Below, one piece after another: positions 45,271-53,489 of a stretch of 64,000 bases of DNA. The DNA is taken from the NCBI GenBank assembly GCA_050916095.1, contig CP050901.1, positions 1,860,001-1,924,000 of the forward strand, read 5' to 3'. Made by a program: the position numbers and the translations under genes. The notes beneath the pieces are model-generated. The model was not told where the DNA came from. It saw nothing but the letters and a program-made list of their open reading frames with translations, and ran no database searches. Position 1 is the first letter of the stretch. Each line of letters opens with the position of its first letter. This stretch comes from JANPCX01 sp050916095 (GTDB lineage: Bacteria; Pseudomonadota; Gammaproteobacteria; Burkholderiales; Burkholderiaceae_C).

Positions 45271-46425
45271 TCAGTCGCCACGAACATCGAGCGTGATTTC
45301 CGTGAACGTGGCATGGTCATCTTGCTCTTCCTTTTTGGCGACGATGCGCGAAATGGGCGACATGTCGTTTTGCAGACGCCACATCAAGTTGGTGGGAGAG
45401 TCCGCAAATGCCAAACCTTCGTCGCGGGTGATGGTGCCGTTGTTGATGAGGCGGGCCAGGTCTTGCTCAAAGGTTTGCGAGCCTTCGGCCAGTGATTTTT
45501 CCATGGCCTCTTTGATGCCGCTGAAGTCACCTTGCTCAATCAATTCCGACACCAGCTTGGTATTGAGCATCACCTCCACCGCCGGCACACGGCCGCCTGT
45601 GGTGGCGCGCACCAGGCGTTGCGACACGATGGAGCGCAGGCCTGCGCCCAAGTCGGCGAGCAAGGCGGGACGGGCCTCCGGTGTGTAGAAAGACAAAATT
45701 CGACCTAAGGCGTGGTAGCTGTTATTGGCGTGCAGGGTGGACAGCACCAAGTGGCCTGACAGCGCGTAAGAGATGGCGGCCGTCATGGTTTCGCGGTCGC
45801 GAATCTCGCCAATCAAAATGCAATCGGGTGCTTGGCGAAGTGCGTTTTTCAGGCCGACCTGCAGGGACTGTGTGTCACGCCCCACCTCACGCTGGTTCAC
45901 CACTGATTTTTTGTTACTGAACAAAAACTCAATTGGGTCTTCAATGGTCAGGATGTGACCCGCCAGCTGCTGGTTACGCTGCTCCAGCATGGACGCCAGC
46001 GTGGTGCTCTTGCCCGTGCCCGTGGCACCGACCATCAAAATGAGGCCCCGCTTTTCCAGCACCAGGGTGTTGAGAAGGGCAGGGACCCCGAGCGTGTCCA
46101 GCGCGGGAATGGTGAAGGGAATGCAGCGGAACACCGCAGCAACCGAGCCGCGCTGTTTGAACCCACTCAAACGAAAACTGCCAACGCCTGCCAGTCCGAC
46201 GCCCACGTTGAGCTCGCCCGTGTCATCGAGCTCCTCCAATTGCGTCGGGCTGAGTACCTCGGCCAGGAGTTGTCTGGGTTGTGTGTGGGTCAGGGGTTGG
46301 TCACTGAGTTGAAGGATTTGCCCATTGATCTTGATGAGGATGGGCGTGTTGGCCGACAGATAAACGTCAGACGCACCTTTTTCAGACATCAGGCGCAGCA
46401 CGCGCTCCATGTTTCCACCGCTCAT
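45271..46425 (-). CDS. pilU: PilT/PilU-type twitching-motility ATPase
   Basis: 384-aa retraction ATPase of type IV pili. Walker A GATGTGKSTT, Asp-box TIEDPIEFLF, Walker B LIGEIRDRETM, His-box HLVLSTLHANN. The N terminus SEKGASDVYLSANTPILIKINGQI belongs to the PilT class. The C-terminal extension (QDDHATFTEITLDVRGD) and location outside a pilT cluster favour PilU, so the symbol is tentative. ATG at 46425 is preceded by AGGAGG. Its place between dapD and dapE is a known Burkholderiales arrangement and may be only transcriptional. Confidence 0.85.
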   Translation of the reverse strand: MSGGNMERVLRLMSEKGASDVYLSANTPILIKINGQILQLSDQPLTHTQPRQLLAEVLSPTQLEELDDTGELNVGVGLAGVGSFRLSGFKQRGSVAAVFRCIPFTIPALDTLGVPALLNTLVLEKRGLILMVGATGTGKSTTLASMLEQRNQQLAGHILTIEDPIEFLFSNKKSVVNQREVGRDTQSLQVGLKNALRQAPDCILIGEIRDRETMTAAISYALSGHLVLSTLHANNSYHALGRILSFYTPEARPALLADLGAGLRSIVSQRLVRATTGGRVPAVEVMLNTKLVSELIEQGDFSGIKEAMEKSLAEGSQTFEQDLARLINNGTITRDEGLAFADSPTNLMWRLQNDMSPISRIVAKKEEQDDHATFTEITLDVRGD

Positions 46426-46474
46426 GGGAATCCTCCTGTTTTTGTGTGCAAGATCGGACGTTAGCACTCAGCAA

Positions 46475-47296
46475 TCAGCTTCTGAGCAAATCGTTGATGC
46501 TGGTTTTTGCGCGGGTCTGTGCGTCTACACGTTTCACGATGACCGCGCAATTCAAGTTGTATTTGCCGTCCGGGCTGGGCAAGCTGCCGCTGACCACGAC
46601 GGAGCCCGCTGGCACGCGGCCATAAATCACTTCGCCTGTGGCACGGTCGTAAATTTTGGTGCTTTGACCAATGAAGACGCCCATGGAAATCACGCAGTTC
46701 TCTTCAACGATCACGCCTTCCACGATTTCCGAGCGCGCGCCGATGAAGCAGTTGTCTTCAATGATGGTGGGGTTGGCTTGCATGGGCTCAAGCACACCGC
46801 CAATGCCCACGCCGCCGCTCAAGTGCACATGTTTGCCAATTTGCGCGCATGAACCTACCGAAGCCCAGGTGTCCACCATGGTGCCTTCGCCTACATAGGC
46901 TCCGATGTTGACGAAGGAGGGCATCATGATCACGCCGCTGGCCAGGTAACTGCCACGCCGCGCCACGGCAGGGGGCACCACGCGCAGGTTGCGGGATTGG
47001 AAGTCAGCGGCACCGAAACCTTCAAACTTGGAGGGCACTTTGTCGAAAAAACCGATGTCACCCGCCGAGATGGTTTTGTTGTCCTTCAGGCGAAAGCTCA
47101 GCAGCACGGCTTTTTTGACCCATTGGTTCACCGACCACTCACCCACACCCTGTTGCTCGGCCACGCGGATGCTGCCGCTGTCCAGCCCGGCAATCACTTG
47201 CTCAACGGCGTTGGCGACTTCCGGATGAGATTGGGCGCTCACGGTGGTGCGTTGTTCCCAGGCGTTGTCGATCAGTTGTTGCAGTGCTTGTGTCAT
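46475..47296 (-). CDS. dapD: Tetrahydrodipicolinate N-succinyltransferase
   Basis: 273-aa hexapeptide-repeat acyltransferase, succinyl-CoA dependent, the first succinylase step of DAP synthesis. Seen: N-terminal helical region, then the left-handed beta-helix with GAYVGEGTMVDTWASVGSCAQIGKHVHLSGGVGIGG (Asp and Gly essential in the family). Standard length. It lies 42 bases after dapC. Confidence 0.96.
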   Translation of the reverse strand: MTQALQQLIDNAWEQRTTVSAQSHPEVANAVEQVIAGLDSGSIRVAEQQGVGEWSVNQWVKKAVLLSFRLKDNKTISAGDIGFFDKVPSKFEGFGAADFQSRNLRVVPPAVARRGSYLASGVIMMPSFVNIGAYVGEGTMVDTWASVGSCAQIGKHVHLSGGVGIGGVLEPMQANPTIIEDNCFIGARSEIVEGVIVEENCVISMGVFIGQSTKIYDRATGEVIYGRVPAGSVVVSGSLPSPDGKYNLNCAVIVKRVDAQTRAKTSINDLLRS

Positions 47297-47338
47297 GTTG
47301 AATTGGATTCGCGATGGAAAAAAATCTGAAAGAAATGA

Positions 47339-48553
47339 TTACGGGCTGTTACGCACGCCGGCAACGAAAGCGCAGATGCGCTGCGCCGCTTCGAGGCATT
47401 CGGCTGTTTCGGCGACCAGCGCCAAACGGATGCGGCCTGCGCCCGGGTTCACCCCTTGCGCCTCGCGAGCCAAGAGGCTACCCGGCAAAACCGCCACATT
47501 GTATTGAGCGAGCAGCTGCTGGGCGAAGCCGACGTCGTCCATACCGGCTTGCACTTGAGTGACATCGGCCCACAAATAAAAACCTGCGTCAGGCAAGGCC
47601 ACATTCAGGCAACTGGCCAGCAGCGGCGTCACCTGCGCGAATTTCTGTCGGTACAACTCACGGTTGGCCACCACATGGGCTTCGTCATTCCAGGCGGCGA
47701 TGCTGGCTTGCTGCACCACCGGGCTCATCGCGCTGCCGTGATAGGTGCGGTAGAGCAGAAACTGTTTGATGATCTTGGCGTCGCCGGCCACAAAGCCTGA
47801 ACGCATGCCTGGCACGTTGGAGCGTTTGGACAGGCTGGTGAAGGCGATCAAGTTTTGGAAGTCACCACGCCCCAACTGCTGGGCGGCTTCGAGCGACCCG
47901 AGGGGGGCTTCGTCGCGAAAATAAATCTCGGAGTAACACTCGTCCGAGGCAATCACAAAACCATGTTCATCGCTCAGCGCAAAGAGTTTTTTCCACTCTG
48001 ACAGCGGCATGACCGCACCCGTCGGGTTGCCGGGCGAACAGACGTACAGCAGTTGCGTTCGTGCCCACACGTCGGCCGGCACCGCATCCCAGTCGGCCGC
48101 AAAGTTGCGCGCTGGATCGCTGTTGGCGAAATACGTCTCGGCACCCGCAAGCAAGGCCGCACCTTCGTAAATTTGATAGAAGGGGTTGGGGCAGACCACC
48201 GTGGCGCGAGAACTGCTGGGGTCGATCACGGTTTGTGCCAATGCGAACAAGGCCTCGCGCGAGCCATTCACAGGCAGCACCTGCGCCGACGCGTCCAGCG
48301 TCAAGCCATAGCGGCGAGCCACCCAGAGCGTGAACGCCTCACGCAAGGCCGGATCGCCTGCCGTTGCGGGGTAACTTGACAAGCCCTTCAGGCTACCGAC
48401 CAAGGCTTGCTCGATCAAGGCCGGTGTCGGGTGTTTGGGCTCACCAATGCCTAGGCTGATAGGCCTGTAGGCCGAGTTGGGCGTGATGCCTTGCGTGAGT
48501 TGGCGCAGGCGCTCGAAGGGGTAGGGTTGGAGGCGGGAGAGCAGCGGGTTCAT
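47339..48553 (-). CDS. dapC: Succinyldiaminopimelate transaminase
   Basis: 404-aa PLP-dependent fold-I aminotransferase that makes N-succinyl-L,L-DAP. Seen: VNGSREALFALAQT (PLP phosphate region), NPTGAVMPLSEWK, ASDECYSEIYF and TSLSKRSNVPGMRSGFVAG with the Lys that binds PLP. ATG at 48553 (MNPLLSRLQPYPFERL) is the usual start. A GTG at 48568 overlaps the upstream toxin stop (GTGA), so coupling with the toxin-antitoxin genes is possible. Confidence 0.94.
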   Translation of the reverse strand: MNPLLSRLQPYPFERLRQLTQGITPNSAYRPISLGIGEPKHPTPALIEQALVGSLKGLSSYPATAGDPALREAFTLWVARRYGLTLDASAQVLPVNGSREALFALAQTVIDPSSSRATVVCPNPFYQIYEGAALLAGAETYFANSDPARNFAADWDAVPADVWARTQLLYVCSPGNPTGAVMPLSEWKKLFALSDEHGFVIASDECYSEIYFRDEAPLGSLEAAQQLGRGDFQNLIAFTSLSKRSNVPGMRSGFVAGDAKIIKQFLLYRTYHGSAMSPVVQQASIAAWNDEAHVVANRELYRQKFAQVTPLLASCLNVALPDAGFYLWADVTQVQAGMDDVGFAQQLLAQYNVAVLPGSLLAREAQGVNPGAGRIRLALVAETAECLEAAQRICAFVAGVRNSP

Positions 48554-48564
48554 GGACAGGATTG

Positions 48565-48891
48565 TCACCCAGCGCCGCCCGGCTCATCGGTGCGTGACAA
48601 CCAATAGCCTGGCCGTTGACGGTCTGGGGCAATCGCAAACACCACAATTTGTTGATCTTCCTCGCGGTACACCACGGTGAATGGAAAACCGCGAACCTTG
48701 GTTCGGCGAGTTTGTGCAGGTGCTGGCGCTCCAGCTGTTGGAAAACGTAGGATCAAGGCAAACGACTCATTGACGGCTTCACGAAAGCGTCTACCCGTGC
48801 CCGGGCGTTTGCTTTCGTAGTAAGAAACCTCATGCAGCAATTCTTCACGTGCTTCTTCACGAAGAAGCAGCGGCTTTGTAAAGTCGTTCAA
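48565..48891 (-). CDS. RelE/ParE-type toxin
   Basis: 108-aa toxin of a type II toxin-antitoxin pair. Core: REEAREELLHEVSYYESKRPGTGRRFREAVNESFALILRFP, then RRTKVRGFPFTVVYREEDQQIVVFAIAPDRQRPGYW, the ParE/RelE fold end. ParE-like members inhibit gyrase, RelE-like members cut mRNA; the sequence is closer to ParE. Coupled by ATGA to the antitoxin upstream and touching dapC downstream. Confidence 0.9.
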   Translation of the reverse strand: MNDFTKPLLLREEAREELLHEVSYYESKRPGTGRRFREAVNESFALILRFPTAGAPAPAQTRRTKVRGFPFTVVYREEDQQIVVFAIAPDRQRPGYWLSRTDEPGGAG

Positions 48892-49118
48892 GGGGCTAAG
48901 CGGGCCGCCTCGGACATCACATCTCGTGCGTCATACAACACACCCTCACCACGCTCATGTGCTGCCACACGCCGCTCAATCTCCGAATGCCACGCGGCTT
49001 GCACGCCTTGCGGCGCATCATCGCGCAAAGACTCCAGCAGCAAGTCCAGCAAACGGACACGCTCCTCCGGCGTCAATTTGAGGCCCTCAATTGCAAGTTG
49101 TGAAGCTAGATCTGGCAT
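48888..49118 (-). CDS. Addiction-module antitoxin (PF09720-type)
   Basis: 76-aa antitoxin of the putative addiction module component family: LKLTPEERVRLLDLLLESL and WHSEIERRVAAHERGEGVLYDARDVM. Upstream of the toxin and overlapping it, the standard order. Such antitoxins normally bind the promoter DNA together with the toxin; no operator is obvious upstream, where only 45 bases separate it from the immunity-like gene. Confidence 0.9.
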   Translation of the reverse strand: MPDLASQLAIEGLKLTPEERVRLLDLLLESLRDDAPQGVQAAWHSEIERRVAAHERGEGVLYDARDVMSEAARLAP

Positions 49119-49163
49119 GGCGACTCTCCGGCAACGGCTCCGAAGTTTAGTCCAGGAGAAGTT

Positions 49164-49685
49164 TCAGTACTCGTAAAAGAGCAGGTTGAAGGCGTTCGGC
49201 ATTTCGGACCAATCGAGCCGCATGTTTGCGTCGCCTTGGAGTTCGTCCCAGGGGATTTCAAGGGCTCGCAGCTCGTGCTGATCCATGTAAATGAGAGGGG
49301 ATAGGTCGGTAGCAATTTCCTTCGCCAGCGCGACAAGCTTGAGGTCTGTGACGTCGTCCTCTCTTTTTTCTGGGTCGCTCCAACTGATAGCGGTGATTAG
49401 TGAGGCCCGGTAGCTAAGAGCGATTCTCCAACGGCTAACACCTTTCGGCCAGCGTGGGCCTGGGCTGGAAGCAATGTCGCAAACCTTGCCTTTTTCATCA
49501 ACAAAAAGATCCCAAGTACATCCGCTCGTATGACCAGGCCCATGATGTTCAAAACAAACTGAAGCAGCAATTGCATGTAATTTACGATCAATACCGATGA
49601 GATAAGCAGCCCAGGTTTGACTGACCTTTGAGTCGAGCCATAGCACCTTAGAAAGGTCTATGTTGCTGATTAAATAATTCGTCAT
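49164..49685 (-). CDS. Candidate immunity protein for the Rhs C-terminal toxin
   Basis: 173-aa protein with no recognised domain. It starts in an ATGA overlap with the Rhs stop and has no signal peptide, as expected for a cytoplasmic immunity protein. Sequence highlights: FEHHGPGHTSGCTWDLFVDEKGKVCDIAS, acidic DPEKREDDVTDLKLVALAKE, and a C terminus with WSEMPNAFNLLFYEY. The DNA looks AT-richer than the flanking genes, a common mark of recently acquired immunity cassettes. Function is inferred only from position. Confidence 0.65.
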   Translation of the reverse strand: MTNYLISNIDLSKVLWLDSKVSQTWAAYLIGIDRKLHAIAASVCFEHHGPGHTSGCTWDLFVDEKGKVCDIASSPGPRWPKGVSRWRIALSYRASLITAISWSDPEKREDDVTDLKLVALAKEIATDLSPLIYMDQHELRALEIPWDELQGDANMRLDWSEMPNAFNLLFYEY

Positions 49686-52591
49686 GGGTTTGGTTTTTCT
49701 TGCGGGAAGATAGTCACCACCTCGTTGAACTTCCAGCGCCCAGCGCAGTTGTTCTTTTCAACGACCAAGCGAACCCAACGCGTTGTCTGAAAAGGTGTGA
49801 TCGTGTCTTGAGGCGTTGGAAATTTGCCGATATCACGCCCCATGTTGACGCGGTAAACATGTCTCGTTCCCTCTTGTCTAAGACTTCCTGGCTGAGTTGC
49901 CGCCTTTGCTACCACCTCATCCACCAACGCCTGTCCAACCTTCTCCGTGAAGTAACTCTGATCAGACCACATTGGCGTCGTATGCCCACCCGTAAATACA
50001 TGAACAAAACTGTTTCCTGAGTACTTGGGTTTGGAGTATCCGTTGCTTGGATCGCAGGTACAAGCCCTCGCGATCGCTTCCTGAAGTGCGCGAAAGGCTT
50101 TGTCTGCAGGCGACATGGGCGACATCAGCATGTCGGTGCGCGGATCAAACTGAGGGCGTTTTGGTCCTTCAACGATGACGACCACCGCTTGCGCATGTGC
50201 ATCCCGAATGAGCGCACTCAAACCGAGGGCCAGCCATTTTTTGGCTGTAGCCACTTGCGCTTTGAGGGCCGTATCCGGGTAGTCCGCCTGCGCCAACATT
50301 TGTGGCGTGATCGACACCCCATTGAGCTTCATGTCAATGAGCCGTTGGTTGGCATCCAGCACGTAGTCGATCGTTTGGCCGTCGGGTGTGCGCACTTTCA
50401 GGAGGTTGCCCAACGCGTTGTACGTGAAGTCCACAGCTTGAGCATTGCGTGCCTCGCGGGTGATGTCGCCGCGCGGCGAGTAGGTCAAGGCCAACGAGGT
50501 GCCCAAGTCTGTCGTGCCCGCCAACATATGCCCATGCCCGTCGTACTGCGTCATGGTGGCGGTGCGGTTGCGCGGCACGTCTTTGATACTGGTCACATCG
50601 CCAAGCGTGTTGTAGGTGAGCAGCCATCGTCCCGTTTCCACACCGCCCGCTGTCTCCACTACAGAGGTATTCAAACTCTTGGCGTCATACCCCCACGCCG
50701 TGGCGGTGGTGGGGCCGATCTTGGTGGCGGTGAACTGGGCGGCACCGATGTTGTCGGTGGTGGCGGTGCTGCTTTGGCTGGCGAGGTTGCCTTTGCTGTC
50801 GTAGGTGTAAGCGGTGATGCGGTTGGGCTCGGCTTGTTGCAGCGGCAGGTTCCAGGTGGCGTGCCATTGGGTGCTGACGACGCGGGTGGCGCTTGAGAGG
50901 GCCGGGCGCGTGGTGGCGGTTTGGAAACTGGCCGGGAAGGTGGCTCGCTCGGTGGCGCGGCCTTTGCTGTCGTAGGCGCTGAAGGTGGTGGTGCCGTCGA
51001 AGGCGACGGCTTTGGTTTTGTTGCCGCTGGCATCGTAGACCGCCGACTTGTCGGCGGGGCCTTCGCCGGGGATGGGGGAACTCACCCCGGTGGTTCGTAG
51101 CACGCCTGCGGTGTTGGAGAAGGTGTAGGAGCGATTGGGGTTGGTGCTGTCGCGCACATATCCGAAACTGCCTGGGGAGCTGTAAGACAGCGTGAGGCGG
51201 TCTTGCCCGCCGGCCCTCTCGGTGGAAGCCACACGGCCTGTGGCGTCGTAGGTGTAGGTGCCTATGCGAACGCCCAACTCATCGGTGATGCCGGTGAGGG
51301 CGGCAGGGTAGCGGGCGTCTTCGTAGTGGTACTGGCGGAATTTGGTGTCTTGCCAGGTGACGGTGGCCAGGTTTCCGAGGCCGTCGTAGCCATACTGCAC
51401 CAGGCCGTTGCCGGGGTCTGTGAGGCGGATGATGCGGCCCTTGGGGTCGTAGCTGAATTTCAGCATGCGGCCAAAGTGGTTGGTCACCTGAATGAGGTAG
51501 TCTGGGCCAGGGGCCACACTGATGGGGGTGGCGGCGGTGCTGTACAGCAAGTTAGTCACCCAGCCGTTGCGCTCGGTGATTTTGAGCAAGCGGCCTGTAG
51601 CGCTGTAGGTTTCTACGGCATCGGTGGCTTGTAGCTTGAGCGTCCAGCCTGTGGTTTTGTTGGTGGCGTCGCGCTGTTCGGTGAGGGAGTCCCACACGCC
51701 CACCTCGGGCAACCACTGGCCAGCGCCTGTGGTGCTGCCGGCGGTGGGTTTCCAGGTGTAGGCGTTGACGACGCCGTCGGGGCGCATCACGCGCATCATG
51801 CGCACGGGGGCGAAGGGCACCTCGCGCACCTGGCGTTCGTAGTTGTGCATCCAGCCTGCGCCGCCGGCCGTACTGGGCGCAAACCCCATGGCACCAAATT
51901 GAGCGCCCAAGGCCCAGCGGGAGCGGTAGAAGCGGTTGAAGGTCAAGGGGTGAGAGCCGCTGCCGATGTAGTCAGCCTCGGACTGGACTTTGACGCCGCT
52001 GCCGGGGAGGACGGGGTTGCGGACGGGGCAGCTGTTGTCCTCGCAGGATCTGTCGGCGGGCAAAACGCAGAAGCGGGTGCTGGGATCGTCCATTTGAAGC
52101 CAGCCTTGATTCTCGGCGCAAGCGGCGACACGGTCGGCATGCACAACAGTGTTAATTGTTAGCGGGATGCACTCATAGTGACTGACCAGTGGGTATCCAC
52201 CCCTGACCCAGATGGTGTATCCAAATGACACTGGGAGGGTTCTCTTTATTGACAACTTATTGAAATTCCACCTGGACACTGACTCTTGAAGCGTGCCTAT
52301 CGTTGTCGTGGGTCCCGAGCAAAGCTCTGAGCCGTAGTTGGCCGCGATGATCCCCGTGTAGGTTTCGATGGCGTTTTCAATTGACGAGGCGTTTCCCGTT
52401 GATTTGATGGGCCCGGGGATCGTGTAGATCCAAGGCGAAACGACCTGGGGCATCGTCGTGCACTCCAACGTGCCCGTTGCGCTGTAACCCTTGCAATTGC
52501 TGAGTTGAGCCTGCGCCGTGCCATGCAGCCCGGCCCAAAAGACGAGCGCGCCCAGAACAAGGCGCAGGTGTTTGCGAATGAATGCCGTCAT
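49682..52591 (-). CDS. Secreted Rhs/YD-repeat protein with an unrecognised C-terminal tip
   Basis: 969-aa polymorphic-toxin-like protein. Sec signal peptide (LVLGALVFWAGLHGTAQA), a cysteine-bearing N-terminal region, DUF6531-like start (CPVRNPVLPGSGVKVQSEADY, PLTFNRFYRS), then many YD repeats (e.g. QYGYDGLGNLATVTW, TYTYDATGRVASTE, AYTYDSKGNLAS) to about residue 740. The usual core end (PxxxxDPxGL) is missing; the repeat breaks off at YVLDANQRLIDMK and a new segment starts. The last ~150 residues are the presumed tip, with CTCDP, FVHVFTGGHTTP, TRHVYRVNMGRD and TTRWVRLVVEKNN; they fit no family I recognise. Shorter than typical Rhs proteins (1,200-1,600). Confidence 0.82.
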   Translation of the reverse strand: MTAFIRKHLRLVLGALVFWAGLHGTAQAQLSNCKGYSATGTLECTTMPQVVSPWIYTIPGPIKSTGNASSIENAIETYTGIIAANYGSELCSGPTTTIGTLQESVSRWNFNKLSIKRTLPVSFGYTIWVRGGYPLVSHYECIPLTINTVVHADRVAACAENQGWLQMDDPSTRFCVLPADRSCEDNSCPVRNPVLPGSGVKVQSEADYIGSGSHPLTFNRFYRSRWALGAQFGAMGFAPSTAGGAGWMHNYERQVREVPFAPVRMMRVMRPDGVVNAYTWKPTAGSTTGAGQWLPEVGVWDSLTEQRDATNKTTGWTLKLQATDAVETYSATGRLLKITERNGWVTNLLYSTAATPISVAPGPDYLIQVTNHFGRMLKFSYDPKGRIIRLTDPGNGLVQYGYDGLGNLATVTWQDTKFRQYHYEDARYPAALTGITDELGVRIGTYTYDATGRVASTERAGGQDRLTLSYSSPGSFGYVRDSTNPNRSYTFSNTAGVLRTTGVSSPIPGEGPADKSAVYDASGNKTKAVAFDGTTTFSAYDSKGRATERATFPASFQTATTRPALSSATRVVSTQWHATWNLPLQQAEPNRITAYTYDSKGNLASQSSTATTDNIGAAQFTATKIGPTTATAWGYDAKSLNTSVVETAGGVETGRWLLTYNTLGDVTSIKDVPRNRTATMTQYDGHGHMLAGTTDLGTSLALTYSPRGDITREARNAQAVDFTYNALGNLLKVRTPDGQTIDYVLDANQRLIDMKLNGVSITPQMLAQADYPDTALKAQVATAKKWLALGLSALIRDAHAQAVVVIVEGPKRPQFDPRTDMLMSPMSPADKAFRALQEAIARACTCDPSNGYSKPKYSGNSFVHVFTGGHTTPMWSDQSYFTEKVGQALVDEVVAKAATQPGSLRQEGTRHVYRVNMGRDIGKFPTPQDTITPFQTTRWVRLVVEKNNCAGRWKFNEVVTIFPQEKPNP

Positions 52592-52709
52592 GTAGTCCTC
52601 CCTGTGTTGCTTGACTCGACACCGCTTTTTTGGGCGATTGCCTCAAAGCAAGATGTCCAATCTGCCCCTTTTGAGTGAATTAAAGGGATCGGCAGTGTAG
52701 CTGCAAAAA

Positions 52710-52737
52710 TTGGCGCAAGCGCCAACACTGGTATGCT
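52710..52737 (+). promoter_or_regulatory. Promoter and operator of the XRE regulator
   Basis: TTGGCGC-AA-GCGCCAA (52710-52725) is a perfect inverted repeat overlapping the -35 (TTGGCG), with TATGCT at 52732-52737 as an extended -10 (TG-G-TATGCT). The start codon of the XRE gene is 52 bases further on, so the palindrome is a likely autoregulatory site. Confidence 0.6.
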
Positions 52738-52788
52738 TTTTGCGCCATGTGATTTGTGCCTGGGCGCACGTGTTTTCAGAATCCACCG

Positions 52789-53151
52789 ATGGAAATTGGT
52801 GGTGTCATTCGCGCTTTGCGCACGGCTAAAGGCCAAAGTTTGGAGTCGCTGGCTTTTGATGCAGGCACCGACGCGAGCAATCTGTCGCGCATTGAGCGGG
52901 GCGTTCAAAGGCTGTCTGCCGATGGCTTGCATGCTATTGCAAAGGCGCTTGGCAGTTCAGTGGCTGAGTTGTATGCCTTGGCCGAGGGTAAGACTTTGGG
53001 TCGCGTTTCTTCTGCGGTGGGTCTGCAACCAGCCGACCTGGAAAAAGACGCGGTGCAAATGCGGCGGCACTTCAGGCGCTTGCGGCCCGACTACCAAAAG
53101 CTGGCGCTTGAAATGGTGAAAACTTTGGTGCGTTTGCAGCAAAAGGACTAG
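52789..53151 (+). CDS. XRE-family HTH regulator
   Basis: 120-aa regulator with an N-terminal cro/C1-type HTH: IGGVIRALRTAKGQSLESLAFDAGTDASNLSRIERGVQRLSADGLHAIAKALG. A C-terminal tail of about 50 residues (VQMRRHFRRLRPDYQKLALEMVKTLVRLQQKD) is helical and may dimerise. The ATG at 52789 gives the domain directly; 52756 is a longer alternative. Its TAG stop lies inside the terminal repeat of the MITE-like element that follows, so the natural C terminus may have been altered by that insertion. Confidence 0.85.
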   Translation: MEIGGVIRALRTAKGQSLESLAFDAGTDASNLSRIERGVQRLSADGLHAIAKALGSSVAELYALAEGKTLGRVSSAVGLQPADLEKDAVQMRRHFRRLRPDYQKLALEMVKTLVRLQQKD

Positions 53152-53430
53152 GGCCTGTTCGGAAAGTCGTCGTCGGTCAGAAAATGGTCTATTGGAGTGA
53201 GCAGCAAGGCGCAAAGCACAGCAATACCAGTGGGTATTGCGAGCATTTGCAACGCCGCAGGTCGCTTTAAGAGCCGCTAACAAAACACCGCATACACCGT
53301 TCGCCCTGAGCTTGTCGAAGGGCCTTGCACCGACGTACGCGCTGGCTTCGACAAGCTCAGCCCGAACGGTTTTGTTAGCGAGTCTAAGAGGCCGTTTTAT
53401 GGCTGGCGAGGACTTTCCGAACAGGCCCTA
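53149..53430. repeat. MITE-like element B with 20-bp terminal inverted repeats
   Basis: Arms TAGGGCCTGTTCGGAAAGTC (53149-53168) and its exact reverse complement (53411-53430). The interior 53195-53270 has AAGGCGCAA...CACAGC...TTTGCAACGCCGCAG.TCGCTT, the core shared with the elements at 58961 and (inverted) 35252. A second element with its own arms (53275-53380) is nested inside. Confidence 0.75.
53275..53380. repeat. Nested inverted element with REP-like core, copy 7
   Basis: Arms CGCTAACAAAAC and GTTTTGTTAGCG are perfect. They flank the cleanest REP-like palindrome of the window (53296-53370): ACCGTTCGCCCTGAGCTTGT and its exact inverse CTCAGCCCGAACGGT. The sequence around it is shared with 35363-35516. 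Confidence 0.75.
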
Positions 53431-53489
53431 AACTGGCTCGGGCTTCGCGCAAGCCAGACGAATACGCATTTAATTCGGGACGAGCCGAC

